DNA of 64,000 nucleotides from positions 186,001 through 250,000 of the forward strand of contig KZ627152.1 in the NCBI GenBank assembly GCA_002917775.1, read 5' to 3'. This DNA comes from Glaciozyma antarctica PI12 (taxonomy: Eukaryota > Basidiomycota > Microbotryomycetes > Kriegeriales > Camptobasidiaceae). This document shows positions 12,222 to 23,684 of this stretch, piece by piece. Position 1 is the stretch's first letter, and each line of letters begins with the position of its first letter. Under the pieces are notes generated by a model that did no database searches, was not told the origin of the DNA, and saw only the letters and a list, made by a program, of their open reading frames with translations. The position numbers and the translations under genes are program-made.

Positions 12222-12489
12222 CCTCGCGCTGGTAGAGTCGGTGGGGTGAGCGGGAGAGAGCAAGCAACCTGGCGCCGCAACAAGTGCTTTCTCCCTTCCA
12301 CCACCTCCTCGCCCGCCAACTTCTCTCTAAACTATCGCAGGAACACCTGGAACGAATCCGCCCTGCCCAAGGGAACTCGGACGAGCAAGCTCACCGGAGA
12401 ACTCGCCGAGAACGCAGCTCCTCCTCGACTGGACCTCTGGACCTCGCACCTCAACACCCCAGCGTCAGCCGACTTCGCACTAGCACAGC

Positions 12490-15442
12490 ATGGCCTTCTG
12501 GAGACCTGGCACCGTCGCACCTGGATCGTCCATCGACCGAGACGCCGAAGCGAGCAGCATTGGAGGTGCTGGCAGCGTTGGTGCGGTTACAGGGCGAGTG
12601 CAAGGGAACGTAGCGGTATCGGATCGCAGGTCGCGACTACCAATCGCAAAGCAGCGTGAGCTACGTCGCACTGAGGCTTGAGACTAGGGCTGATCTCCTG
12701 AGGCGTCTCCAGGTGACCCCTTGCTCTACCTCCTCGAACAACATCCGGTCGTCATCCTGCAGAGCCCGACTGGAACGGGCAAGTCCACGCAGCTACCGCA
12801 ATTTTTTCTGGAGGCGGGATGGGCGTCGGACGGGAGGACGATTGGGATCACACAGCCACGAAGGTGAGCGGAGTTAGGGAGACACCGGCGAAGAGGGAGC
12901 TGATCGCGTTCCTGTGCCAGGGTTGCGGCTATTTCAGTTGCTCAGCGTGTAGCGGAGGAGGTTGGGTGTATTCTGGGAGAGGAGGTGCGTACCCTGCGAG
13001 GTGTGATGAGGTTGGGAAGCTGATCGCGTTTCCTCGCACAGGTGGGCTACCACATCCGATTCGAGGTTGGTCCTACTCGTGCAAGGTCGAGGGAGAGCAG
13101 CAGCTGATGAGCATGACCTGCAGTCCCTCTCAACGCCGGAAACCAAGATCTTATACCTCACCGACGGAATGCTCTTTCGCGAGATCCTGGTCGACCCCCT
13201 CCTTTCTCGGTACGCCCTCCGTTGCCCTCGCGAAGAGCTGGAAGGCTGAGACGGTCTACCTCTCTAGGTACTCCGTCATCATGGTCGACGAAGCTCATGA
13301 GCGAAGCATCTACACCGACTTGTTGCTGGGAGTTCTCAAAAAGTGCGTTGCGATCTCTGAGTGTTCGCAAACGATCCTCATTCGCTCTCGCAGAATCCGA
13401 CGAGTCCGGCCTGAACTCCGAATCATCATCTCCTCCGCCACCATCGACGCCCAATCTTTCGTCGACTTCTTCAACACTCAGCCTCCCACTTCCGCCGTCG
13501 CTTCCTCCGGAATCACCGCTGCCGACGAACTACTTCCTCCGCCCGCAAAGAAGTCTCGCTGGGACAAGCAGGAGAAGGTGCCGAAGAGCGAAGCGATTAT
13601 GGTGAGGCTGGAGGGGAGGGTATACCCGGTCGAGATCGCGTATTTGGAGGAGCCGACAGCGGACGTCGTGCTGAAAGTTGTCGAGACGGTGTTCGATATT
13701 CATCTTCAGGTACGCTGGCGCGACAACCATGGAAAAGAACCTTGCTGATCATGACATAGCAGCAACCACCCGGCGACATTCTGGTCTTTTTGACGGGGCG
13801 GGAGGAGATTGATCGCTGCTTGCAGCAAATATCCGACAACATGTCTCGGTGCGTGCCTCTCCTCCCTGATATCGAGTTCAGCTCACACTTCTTTCCAGAC
13901 TACCACACGGAGCGCCGGAACTCCTGTCGCTGGCGCTACATTCGGGACTGTCGACCGAGCTGCAGATGGCCGTCTTCGACCCTCCTCCCCCGCGCACTCG
14001 CAAGGTCATTATCAGCACAAACGTCGCCGAAGCTTCCGTCACCATCGAAGGGATCAAGTACGTCGTCGACTCAGGCCTTGTCAAGGTGCGTCTTCCTCTC
14101 CCTATCGTTCTCGCTCTCTCTAACCCACACGATTTGCAGCTTCGCTCCTTCAACCCTCTCACCGGCATGGACGCCCTCGTCACCACTCCCTGCTCTCACG
14201 CCTCTCTCGCCCAACGCGCCGGTCGCGCCGGCCGCACCTCCCCCGGCAAATGCTTCCGCCTCTTCCCACCCTCCGTCCTCCCGAAACTCCTTCCAACGAC
14301 TCCGCCAGAACTCGCACGGTCGGACCTGTCGCTCCTTGTCCTCCAGCTCAAGTCGTTGGGGATTCAGAACGTCCTTCGGTTCGATTGGATGACGGCGCCG
14401 AGTGCGGCGATGCTGGAGCGCGCGCTGGAGTTCTTGTATTGCCTTGGTGCGCTGGATGATGAGGGGAAGTTGACGAAGCCGCTGGGGGTGCGGATGGCGG
14501 AGATGCCTGTGGACCCGATGATGGCTAAGATCGTGCGTGCCTTCTCGCTCCTTGCTTTGCGGGATCCAATGCTGACGCTTCCTTCAGCTCCTCGATTCGG
14601 CGAACTACCAGTGCTCGGATGAGATCCTTACGATTGCGGCGATGACTTCGGTTCAGGTACGTCGTCGCTGCTGCCTCGTTCGCCGACCTCGCTCACCCGT
14701 CGCTTTTCAGAACGTCTTCCTCCTCGACGGTGGCGACAGCGTACGGGCTGAACTCGAACGGCGCAAGTTTACAGCAGAGGAGGGGGATCATCTGACTGCA
14801 CTCAACGCCTACAACGCGTTCATCAAGTGTGCGTACCCTTCCGCATCTCTCGCCGCCTCCGCTAACCCTCATCGCAGACGGTCGAAAGTCCTCAAAATGG
14901 TGCCAAACCGTGCGTCCTTTCTCTCCCCCGCCGCTCGTCGCGCTACTCACATCTCGCTCGCAGCACCGACTCAATTTCAAAGCCCTCTCTCGCGCCCTCT
15001 CGATCCGAACCCAGCTTCGCAAGTACCTCCAGCGCTTCGACATCCCGATCATTAGCTGTGGCGAAGACCACTCCAAAGTCCGACGTTGCCTAACCTCGGG
15101 ATACTTTCGCAACGCCGCAAAAGTCATGCCCGATGGGACCTATCGCTCCGTTCGTGAGAACTCCGTACATCCCCCTCTCTCTCCCTCTTTCGCTACGAAT
15201 GCTCAGAGTGCGGTACAGGTCCTTCATGCGCACCCCTCGTCGGTGCTGTTTACTAGGATCCCGACCACCTCGTTCGTCATCTATCACGAAGTCATCGAGA
15301 CGACTAAGAGGTTCATGCGAGATATCACGAGTATCGAACAGGATTGGTTACCCGAGTTGGCGTGAGTTGGCGTTCCTCTGTATGGTGCGCGGGAGCTGAT
15401 GAGATGAGCAGGCCTCATTATTATGCGTTCGGAGAGAAGTAG
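12490..15442 (+). CDS. DHX35: DEAH-box RNA helicase, DHX35 type
   Basis: The protein opens MAFWRPGTVAPGSSIDRD, which matches the FWRPGTEGPG start of DHX35. Helicase motifs in order: SPTGTGKSTQLPQF (motif I), TQPRRVAA (Ia), VDEAHERS (II, DEAH), SSATIDA (III), VFLTGREEID (IV), STNVAEASVTIEG (V) and QRAGRAGRTSPGKCFRLF (VI). Winged-helix, ratchet and OB-fold regions follow (LKSLGIQNVLRFDWM, GDHLTALNAYNAF, LFTRIPTTSFVIYHEV), ending PHYYAFGEK. About fourteen short introns interrupt it. Human DHX35 is found with late-stage spliceosomes; a splicing or RNP-remodelling role is carried over from the family. Motif I has S before the PTG where many DEAH proteins have G or E. Confidence 0.9.
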
Positions 15443-15618
15443 GATGTCATTCCGCATGCGATGTTGTTCAAGCTGTTCGCACTGGCGCTGCTCTCTCTTC
15501 GCTGCGAACCGAGGTACTGAACAAAAGACTGATGCGAAGTTACAGGACCAAGAGGCTAAAAAGGGGGGGATGATATTGTATGGTGGGAGAATGCACGCAA
15601 GAACGGGGAGGGAGGGCA

Positions 15619-16609
15619 CTATCGACGAGCTCGAATGGAGGGAGGTCCCGTGTGCTGCTCGTCATTGAAAGCGCATCCGCTCCTCCCGCACGTCGATCCC
15701 CTCGGGCACGAGTGTCCGTAGCAGCACGTCTGGAGAGGAACGGAGTCAGAAACTCGGCACGGAGCGAGAAGGGGAAGGAACGCACGGGGTCGGTGCAGGC
15801 GGCGCCGTTTTTGAGGGCGTTGCAGAGGTGGAAACGAGCGCCACGACGCATCTCGTCGACGTTGTCGGACGTGAGTTGGTAGAGGTGAGAAAACTGAGGG
15901 TGGAAGGAGGGGTGAGTGGCGGTTCTGAGGATCGGCAGCGAAGTGCGAACCTTGCACTTGGGGACGCTGCAGCGACCGATGAGGTAGAAGGCGTTGCAGG
16001 GAGGGGGGGATTGCTTGCTGCAGGTGGGGCAGGGAAAGCGTTAGCTCGCCATCGAGCGAGAAGGGATCGGAAGAAGGGACGCACGACATGGATTTGGAGG
16101 GGTCGATTTGAGGGATCGCAGAGGACGCAGGCTTGACGATGCGCCATTCAGGGCCTTCAGAAGAGCTCGAGTTGCTGCTCGCTCGTCGAGGAGTGACGTC
16201 GGGACGAGGTGCGGTCGAAGGGGAAGTCGGCTTGCGAAGAGATTCCGAAGATCAGCTCCCGTTCCACCGACACCACTGCTTGCCGAGAAAAGCAGCTCAC
16301 CTTGATCTCCTGTACCACTACAACCTTTTCCCGCCTAGCTTCCTCCCTCCCCCGACTCGCCTCGAGGCTCTCAAGCAGACCCGCCAGTCGCGCGACCTCC
16401 GTCTCGAGCGTCTCGCACCTCACGCGCCAAGCGCTGAGGAACAGCTTGCTCTCCTTGTTCTCGTGAATGAGTCGACGAACGAGCTCGTCGCTGCCCTTCT
16501 GGATCGAGGTGAACTCCTCGTAGTCCGTGTCGTGGTGGATCGACGAGGGGGAGGTCGAGGTGGAGGATCTGGATTTGGAGGAGCCGGAGGAGGCGATTGA
16601 AGATGGCAT
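15619..16609 (-). CDS. Coiled-coil plus tandem CCCH zinc-finger protein, short paralog D
   Basis: About 246 residues on the minus strand. MPSSIASSGSSKSRSS is followed by a strongly helical, charged segment (residues ~30-100, ELVRRLIHENKESKLF) predicted to be a coiled coil, then a Ser/Pro linker. The C-terminus has CNAFYLIGRCSVPKCKFSH (C-x8-C-x4-C-x3-H) and a second cluster CNALKNGAACTD, CCYGHSCPRGSTC, CGRSGCAF. These align with the zinc-finger ends of paralogs A and C, including the spacer with RGARFHLC, but the NYN-like DUF7923 domain is absent. It therefore looks like a family member that lost, or never had, the central domain. RNA binding is inferred. Confidence 0.7.
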
Positions 16610-17069
16610 AGTTGAGGAGGGGGGGAGGGGGAGGGAGGGAAGGAAGCTACCACCGCAGGTGCCGTTCTTCCCAGCCCAACTCGAGGGGAAGTGCCCAGAA
16701 CCCCCGAGCTCGAAAGTCACGAAAAAATAAGAATGTTGGGAAGGAGGGCGAAGGGCATTTCTCAGCGGCAACTGGCAGGCGGAGGGCGTGCGAGGCGTTC
16801 GCAGGGAACAACAGAAGGCCGAACAGACAAAGGTAGAGCCGTGCAGTGCCGTACAGAGCCGAAGAGAACTGCAAGGGAGAAGGAGTCGAAAGAAGCCCGC
16901 GGAAGTTGGGTGGTCGATCACTCCGGAGTCCGAAAGCCCGAATCTCATCTCGCTAGCGAGGTCTGAGTCGGACTCTGCTGGGGAGCGAATAGGGTTCTCA
17001 ACGCGCGCGGAGTGTTTTACAGTTGTGCTACAAGCTGTTACTACAGAAGAACAAATCCTGACGACCCCC
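16610..17069. other. Intergenic, G-rich polypurine tract next to paralog D start
   Basis: This 460-bp gap lies between paralog D's start and the end of the next gene. At about 16615-16648 there is a dense G-tract series with at least four runs of three or more G separated by single A bases, which could fold as a quadruplex in DNA or read as a C-rich leader in paralog D's mRNA. I see no gene here. Confidence 0.5.
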
Positions 17070-19020
17070 TCAAGCGTCCACCCCCTCCAACGCCAACTGC
17101 TCCGCCACCCTCGCCGCAACCCATTCCTCCCTCCCCTCCTCCGGATCCGGCGCTAAACTGCTCGTCGTAAAATCACGCGAATGACGCGAGGTGGGAGCTG
17201 CTCGCTTTCGCATGGTTGATGACGAGGTGGGCGCACGCCAGACGCTTCGACTCCGAGTTTCCGTGGTGGTGAGGCGCGCGGTGGAGGTCGTGAGGGGCTT
17301 GGTGGTGGTAGTGGCACGAGTGGTTGTAGAAAGAGGCTTGGTGGTGGTGGTGGTGACGCGAGTTGTAGAGGAGAGGGGCCTGGTGGTGGTGGAAATGCGA
17401 GAGGTGGTGCTGAGCGGCCTCGTCGTGGTGGAAGAGGAGGTCATAAGGGGCCTTGTCGTGGTGGTAGCAGCCTTCGTTGCAGTCGAGACGCGAACGGTTA
17501 CGGCCGAGCTGGATCTGCGACGTCCTCGAGTCAGTGAGGAAGATCCTCGAGCGAGCAGCGAGTAACGTACCTGCTGACGGTAGTAGAGACTCTGCTGGTC
17601 GTCGAAGTGGTGTTGGCAAGAGCAGGCTCGACTGCGATATAAATGCTCAGCCAAAATTTTCGCACGGTCAAAGAAAAGCGACGCACAGATATCATTCTGC
17701 GCTCCATCCAGGAAGCCCCAGTTACGATGGTACCCCGGTCGGTCCTCGTTCCCCTTCCAAACGACGTTCGAGGGAGAGTTGTAAGCGTAGAGAGGTCGCT
17801 TGGCGCCCTTGGTCGGGAAGCAAGTGGTGCTGCCCTTGGGGCACCAGCCGGGGTTGACGGGAGCTGAGATGGGGCGGGCGTTGGCGGGGGAGTTGGTGAC
17901 GTTGCAGTCAAATCCGGTCTGTCAGCTTGTTAGCTTGTTAGGGAGAGCGGAGGAGAGGAGAGATTGACGAGCGACGGACCATGTACTGGGAAGGGACGAA
18001 GTTTAGCGGGAGAAGGAGATTATAGAGTATCCGAGGCAACGTACAAAGTTTCCAGTTCCAGTATTGGCGAGCCAGAACCAGGCGCAGATGCACTTGGAGC
18101 CAGTACATTTCGGCATCGCAGCGGGAACCTGAGGGAGAAGGAGAGAGTCAGCGAGGTGCACGTCGATTCGAGAGGTCCGCGAGGTTCGCAGGCGCTCAGA
18201 GCGGAATGTGAACGTACATCGAAGGTGGTAACTCGGGTTCGCACGCACTTGGACTGAACAGAGAAGATGGCGAGGTTGTCCCAAGTGACCTTCGCAAGCG
18301 GCGTCAGTCCATCACCTCGGCGACGGAAGCTGAAAACCGAGCGCACCTTCTCGATAGAATCAACATTGGCGATACCGAGAGCGCATCCAGAGACGAGCGA
18401 CTCGTCGATAGAGCCGTTGGGGTCGCCAGCGTGGTAGGCTCCGACGTTTCCGGGGCACGCATCGAGATAGCTCCCTTCTTGAGTCGTGCGCCATCCGAGC
18501 GAGGTCCAGGCGACGTGGCAGCTAAGCGATTGGGGTCAGATTAGCGAACGTCGGTGAGCGAGAAGCGAAAGTGCGTACGCGATCTCGATAGTGAACTTGC
18601 CGCCGGCAACGAGAGTGCTCACTGCACCTGAAGCGGGCTTCAATGCACGCCACGCCGGTCCTCTGCGCGAGAGTCAAAGTCAGCTTTGAAACGAAGAAGG
18701 AGGCAAAGGCTGGGACGAACCGGAACCACCAGTCGTTCTGGTTCGCGATGTCGGGACCGATGGGTCCGACAGGGTCTCCGGCGGTGTAGTCCCAGTTGGG
18801 ACCGACGCCATACATGCTCTTACTCCAGATCTGCGAGGAAGGAAGGGTCAGGGACAGGGACCGAGGCGAGAGGATGAAGTGGAGGTGAGCGCAGCGAGCT
18901 GCTTCGCCATCTCGGAAGCTGGGAGATGTGTCGATGGAAGGAAAAGCGGGAACTTACCGACTGGTGAGCATGGGCGGCAGGGAGAACTGCCGCGAGAACG
19001 ACAAAGGGAAGGAGCTTCAT
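17070..19020 (-). CDS. Secreted AA14-type lytic polysaccharide monooxygenase-like protein, copy 1
   Basis: MKLLPFVVLAAVLPAAHA is a clean signal peptide; cleavage would expose His1, as copper-dependent LPMOs require. The mature part contains SMYGVGPNWDY, NDWWFRGP, FTIEIACHVAWTSLGW (a candidate second copper His), YLDACPGN, VSGCALGIANVDSIEKVTWDN, CTGSKCICAWFWLAN and NFYMTGFDC. This order resembles fungal AA14/Cel1-like LPMOs. A Thr-rich linker follows, encoded by imperfect repeats (TTTRPLST type), then a short conserved tail (DPEEGREEWVAARV). Nine or so introns. The likely role is oxidative attack on a wall or plant polysaccharide; substrate unknown. The AA14 assignment is from motif memory, not a search. 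Confidence 0.7.
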
Positions 19021-20195
19021 TGAGAGGGACGAGGAAGCGGCGGTGGCGAAGCGAGAAAGGTGCGCTGGCTAGCTGGCGTTGAGAGCGGAGCGAAGGGGAG
19101 AGAGCGAAGGGGAGAGAGAGCGAAGGGGAGAGAGCAAGGAAGGAACTCGTTCATATCCACCTCTCTATCGAGCGGAATGTGCGATACATATCGCAGGGTC
19201 CGCTCGCTTGGGAGTCTGGATCGAACTTGCGACCCGCTCAGACTTGAATCGACGAGCTGATACCAAAGGAGTTCGAAGCTCCGGACTAGAAGATCGAGGA
19301 GCGATGCGATGGTGAAGCACGCGCCGGCGTCCGAGCGCAGAGCTCGTCTTGAAAAGGCGATGGAAGTCGTGGAGCCCAGACACCGACTCCACCGGCGTTG
19401 CAGTAGCGTCTCGATAGCGAGCATACCAGATTGCTAAGACGACACGCAACCGTCGTAAACCGTATCGCTTGGGAACAAAAGACGGCGCTACGGAGCAACG
19501 AGGCCCCGCCCTCGTCAGAACAAAGACCAGCCATTGTGAGAGGCCTGGCCGATTAGCAGTCGTTCATTGTCCTGACTCCTCAACAGTCCTCAACATCGAA
19601 GCAGGCCAAAGTCCTCCTCAGTGCTTCCGGAACCGCGCTCGTTTGCCATTTGGCGCAGTCGGCGATGCCGTGGCGGCCTGGTGACTCGACTCGTAACGGC
19701 GCTGGCGGAGGGTAGCACCTGAGGGAGTAAGACGCGTACAGACTGGTGTACGAGGTAGGCGGACGTCGAGGGATCGAGAGAGAGCGAAGCAAACGGTGGG
19801 ACACGAAAGAGAATCTGCAGCGAGAAGGATTTTGGAGGTCGGCAAGTCGTGCTGAGGCGCAGATGCAAGCGTGCTAGGCTTGAGAGGCTCGAGTGCGTAA
19901 AAAAGCGAGATTGGAAGCGGTCGGTCAAGGAGAGAGGGAAGTGTCGGGGGAGAAGAGATTTCGAGGTGCCGTGAGCTCTGCGCTGCTCTGCGGAGGCCAG
20001 CTTTTTAGGCAAGCGGATGCAGTCAAACAACATAAGTCTCTGGTGATGAAATGAGAGCGTGGGCGAACGAAAGAGTTTTGAACGAACGAGGGAGCGAGGA
20101 CAAGTTGACCCTTCGCACCGTCCTGCGCGTCGAGACTCGAAAGCTTCGCAACGCTCCCCAGGAACAGCCTTATCAAGAACCGGGTTTGAATGCAG
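19021..20195. other. Intergenic region with short tandem repeat; no gene seen
   Basis: This 1.2-kb gap lies upstream of LPMO-like copy 1 and downstream of the DOPA-dioxygenase-like gene. Open frames here have no protein-like composition and no splice-linked partners. The only structure noted is the purine-rich tandem repeat at 19081-19138. Regulatory sequence for copy 1 is likely but not identified. Confidence 0.5.
19081..19138. repeat. Purine-rich short tandem repeat
   Basis: About four copies of a unit close to gagcgaaggggaga, differing by one or two bases. It sits about 60-120 bp upstream of the start codon of LPMO-like copy 1, so it is probably in its promoter or 5' leader. Confidence 0.75.
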
Positions 20196-20944
20196 TTACG
20201 CAGCTGGAGGAAGACGTTTGATCCCAGGAACAGGGAGTAGGGGAAACCTCTCGCCCATCCAGGTCGCTCCCTCGGTGTGATCTTGCCATTCGTCGTCAGT
20301 GTTGGGGTGAATGAGGACGCTACAGAGATGAAGGTCAGATCAGTTTATTAGGAAGTTGGACTTGAACGCACGAAAGGCCTCCACGATAGGCTACGAGGAA
20401 TCCAAAGAGCGCACCAAACTGAGCCGGGGTGAAGGTGTTGACTTCGACTGGAGGTACCAAAAGTCAGCCAGATTTCAACTGAAGCATAAATAAATCAACA
20501 TACACATCGGAACTGGGTGAGGACTAAAGACGAGTCAGCGAAACGATACGGAGAGGAAGAACGAGCAGCGAGACTCACCCAACGGGTACCTCCCAGAATT
20601 TGTACACGCGCAGCTCTGGAAACTCCCTCCTGATGCGCTCGTGGAGCTTCCGGGCGTGCTCGAGCTGAGCAGGAAGTTGAGCGGAGTAGTAGATGTGGAA
20701 GTCGAACGCTGCGTCCGAGGCGTCAGTTCGAGTCTCGCCTTGAAGCTTGAAGCGGAACAGTCAGCGGCGCACCGTTGTTGGACTCGTCAATCACTTCGGG
20801 GTAGCTGTTATACCAGGGCGAGAGCTCGTCGGAGGGAGGGAGCGAGAGGAGAGACTTGCCGTCCGCCGCGTTCTCTGTAGGAAGAGGAGGGGAATTGGCA
20901 GGAACGCCTTCGAGTGGATCGAGAGCGGGGTAGTCCCAGAGCAT
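20196..20944 (-). CDS. DOPA 4,5-dioxygenase family protein
   Basis: The start MLWDYPALDPLEGV at 20944 leads into the family blocks FDFHIYYSAQ, ARKLHERIRREFP, VYKFWEVPVGPHP, FEVNTFTPAQFGALF, YRGGLSVLIHPNTDDEW and DHTEGATWMGERFPLLP. The stop TAA is at 20196-20198. The His residues in FHIYY, LIHPNT and DHT are the expected metal ligands of this small extradiol dioxygenase fold. Fungal members open the catechol ring of DOPA, the betalain-type reaction; in yeasts the physiological substrate is often unknown. Introns lie near 20270-20380, 20456-20505 and 20527-20580. An unusual 13-bp inverted repeat lies 22 bp upstream of the start. Confidence 0.85.
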
Positions 20945-21832
20945 TTTGACTATTGTACGAAGCAGGTGTATTAAGCGCTCGCGCGCTTAATACACGCTTC
21001 CTCAGCATACATTCCGAACTCAGTCAGCTCCCGGAGTCCGGGCCACGTCTCTCTTCTCAGCAGACGGCGTGGAGGTTTCAAAGCCTCAAAAGTACAGTCG
21101 ATTGCAAGGACCAAGCCGCTGAAAAGAGAAGGCGTCTTTCGCTGGAACCCGAGAAGAAGTGCGGTCCGCTCTCCTTCGCAGTTCGACTTGCCCTCTTACT
21201 AGAGCCAGCGGTGGTCCTGCAATTCCTCCATTACCCTTGCAGAGTCTGGAGCTACTACTAGCCTGCCAAACTCGACGCTCGACGACTCACATTTATCTTC
21301 GTGAACGCGCCTCCGAGTCCAATCGCAGGAGAGTGAGACGCAGCCCTCCATAACTCAGCGCGAGCAGCTTTTGCGAGAGTTACAAGATAGAGCGGAGCAG
21401 AGGGCAGACTGTCTCTGCTCACCAGCGCTCCAGCGTCCGTCGCCGAGTTAAACAGCGATGCCGGAGAAGCATGGGGGTTGCGAAGAGTGCGGTGACTGGA
21501 CTCTGCTCGATCTCGACGGGCGGGGAAGCTTCGTGTACCGGAAAGATCTTCTCCCTTGCATAGCTTGTACATCAGCAGTGATAGATCCACGCAGAGATAG
21601 GGCAGAGCAGTTGGCGCGAGGACGGTGCCTTGCAAGCCTTCCACACGCCTTCCTTGCGCTCCGAGACGCCGCAGAGCTGGCGTGGAAGCAGGAACCAAAG
21701 CAGAAAGTTACCGTCTGGCGGTCCAGGAGCAGTACGAACGAACGAGGGTGTGGTCGGAGCAAGGGGGTCCAACCCCACAAAAAAATCAGTCTTCCTCTCT
21801 TGCTCTGACTTCCTCCCTCACGCGACGGCAGC
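20945..21832. other. Divergent intergenic region before the DOPA-dioxygenase-like gene and TIM54
   Basis: Both flanking genes start from this 888-bp gap, which must hold two promoters. Apart from the inverted repeat at 20966-20995 I see no conserved element. The frame at 21458-21808 lacks homology I recognise and is not counted as a gene. Confidence 0.5.
20966..20995. repeat. Perfect 13-bp inverted repeat before the DOPA-dioxygenase-like gene
   Basis: The left arm gtgtattaagcgc (20966-20978) and right arm gcgcttaatacac (20983-20995) are exact reverse complements around a 4-base centre (tcgc). The element begins 22 bp upstream of the ATG at 20944. It could be a dimeric transcription-factor site or an mRNA 5' hairpin. 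Confidence 0.9.
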
Positions 21833-23684
21833 ATGTCCGCGCCACCGACGCCTCCCACGGCACCCTCAGCAGAAGCGGTAGTCCCCACCCCCCCCACCGC
21901 AGCCGGCCACGTCGCTCCTTCCGTCTCCAAGCTTTCTCCTCCTCCCAAGCCGTCCTCTCCGTTCGTCTACCTCGGTATCCCCCAATGGCTCCTCGACTAC
22001 CGCCCCAAAGTCCCTTCGCGCAACATGTCCATCTTCCTCTCGGTGACGATCGGGATCACGGGAGCGTACCTCTATGATCGGAGGGAGTGCGAGAGGCTGC
22101 AGAAGGAGTATTTGGACAAGGTGCGGTGGATGAGCGAGGCGCCGCTCGCGACGGGGGAGATGGCGAGGAGGGTCAAGGTGTATGGTGCTAGGGTTCCTGA
22201 GGACGGAGAGCTCGAGAGGAGCTCCAAGTGGTTCAAGAGATATATGCGGGTGCGTGTTCTGCGCTTTCGAGAGGGGAGGAACACAGCTAACGGTGCTATC
22301 CTTGCAGCCTCTCCTCGTTGCATCGGGCACCGACTACGCTCTCGTCACTGGGACGAACCCCGGTGGGCTGGGACGTACCGTCCTCTCCGAGATCCGCGCT
22401 CGCCGCATCGCAAACGCCAGCAAGGACCCAGCCATTATCGCCGTGTCGGCGTACAACTCGGACAGCGTCAACGTCGCCACCGTCCTCGAGGAGCGAGATG
22501 CGGCGTACGAGGCGAATGAGCTCGACGGCGGGATCGTGATGCTCGGACGCGGGGCGTTGAAGGAATATCTGTGGGCGCTGCGGAAGGGGTACGGAGAGGA
22601 GATTGACCTGAGGGAGGAGGCGCGGCTGGAGGGCATGGGGTTGGGAAGTGGGGAGAAGCGGAAGGATGGGCGGTGGGAGCGAGAGGAGGAAATCATGGTG
22701 CGGGAGCTGGATCGCGAGGACGCGAAGAGCGACAGCGCGCCTTTCGACGTGCCTGAGCCGGTTGGACTCGAGGGACTGGACTCGAGCGACCCGACGTCAA
22801 CACCGGAGGAGGCGCCCGTACCGCTTTCGACCGCCTACGCACCGTATCGCGCACTTCCGATCCTTCCTTCGACACCCCCTCCTCCCCCTCCCCCCGCCGC
22901 CGACGAGAAGCCCCTTATCCTCCCCGCCGTCACCCAAATCCCTCCTCAACCTCCTCTTCTCCTCGTCCCCTTCTCCCACCCTTTCGGCATCCGTCAATGG
23001 CCCGCCAAGCTCCTCCACTTTTTCAACCACCGCTCGGACGTCAAGCTCGGAGCCGAGTGCGCCCTCAGCATCATCGCCGCCCAAACCCGCCCCTTCGACT
23101 CTCCCGTCCTTCGTACCGAATCTGGCGAGCTCCAAGGCCTACTGGACGAGAAGGTCGTCGAGGAGGTTCGGTTGGGACAGCACAAGGACCTCGGAATGGA
23201 CGAGAGCCTGCGAACTGGATCGCAGGACCTCGACTTCCTCGCCGACTCGGACGACCTTCCTTCCCACTTCCGCAAATCGTACCGCACCCTTCCTTCGGCG
23301 CACGAGTACGCTCGGCGAACGTACTACACCACCGACCTCCCGCCGCGATTGGCGCAGGCGCGCGAGCTGGCGAACGGGCGGACACCGACGAAGGCGGAGG
23401 GGAAGTACCCTCCCAAGATCGAGAGTGAGCTGCGGAAGGAGCGGTTGGAGAAGGAGCTCAAGTGGCGTCGGGAGCTCGAAGGGTGGGCGGTCCAGCGGAG
23501 TGGGAGTGGTGTGGCGTGGGAGGAACGGTGGGGGAGCGGACAGGGGAGCGAGAACCCGTTCAAGGTGTTTGTGCCCGTCGGGGAGCGGGACCTCGCCGAG
23601 CTCGAGGCGGCGAAGAGGAGCTGGGAGGAGCTGCAGAGTCAGAAGCAGCTCGCGGTGGAGGAGATTCAGGCGCAGGGAGAGTAG
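21833..23684 (+). CDS. TIM54: Mitochondrial inner-membrane translocase subunit Tim54
   Basis: Two exons (21833-22249 and 22308-23684) encode about 597 residues. The Pro/Ala-rich start is followed by the Tim54 signature GIPQWLLDYRPKVPSRNMSIF, which leads into the single N-terminal membrane helix (SIFLSVTIGITGAYLY), then a charged CERLQKEYLDKVRWMSEAPL segment. Exon 2 opens PLLVASGTDYALVTGT. The large acidic domain faces the intermembrane space. Yeast Tim54 belongs to the TIM22 complex that inserts carrier proteins and stabilises Tim22; that role is taken from the family. It is longer than yeast Tim54 (478 residues), mainly through low-complexity Pro runs near 22850-22900. Confidence 0.9.

Noticed and set aside
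17191-17565. Val-rich plus-strand frame across LPMO-like copy 1
   Set aside because: Shadow of the Thr-rich repeat linker on the minus strand.
19190-19260. tRNA-like T-loop (gttcgatcc) on the minus strand near 19230
   Set aside because: The flanking bases do not form a T-stem or acceptor stem, and no anticodon arm fits.
21458-21808. Frame with CEEC-like start upstream of TIM54
   Set aside because: No family, no conserved motif, and it lies in the region expected to hold the TIM54 promoter.
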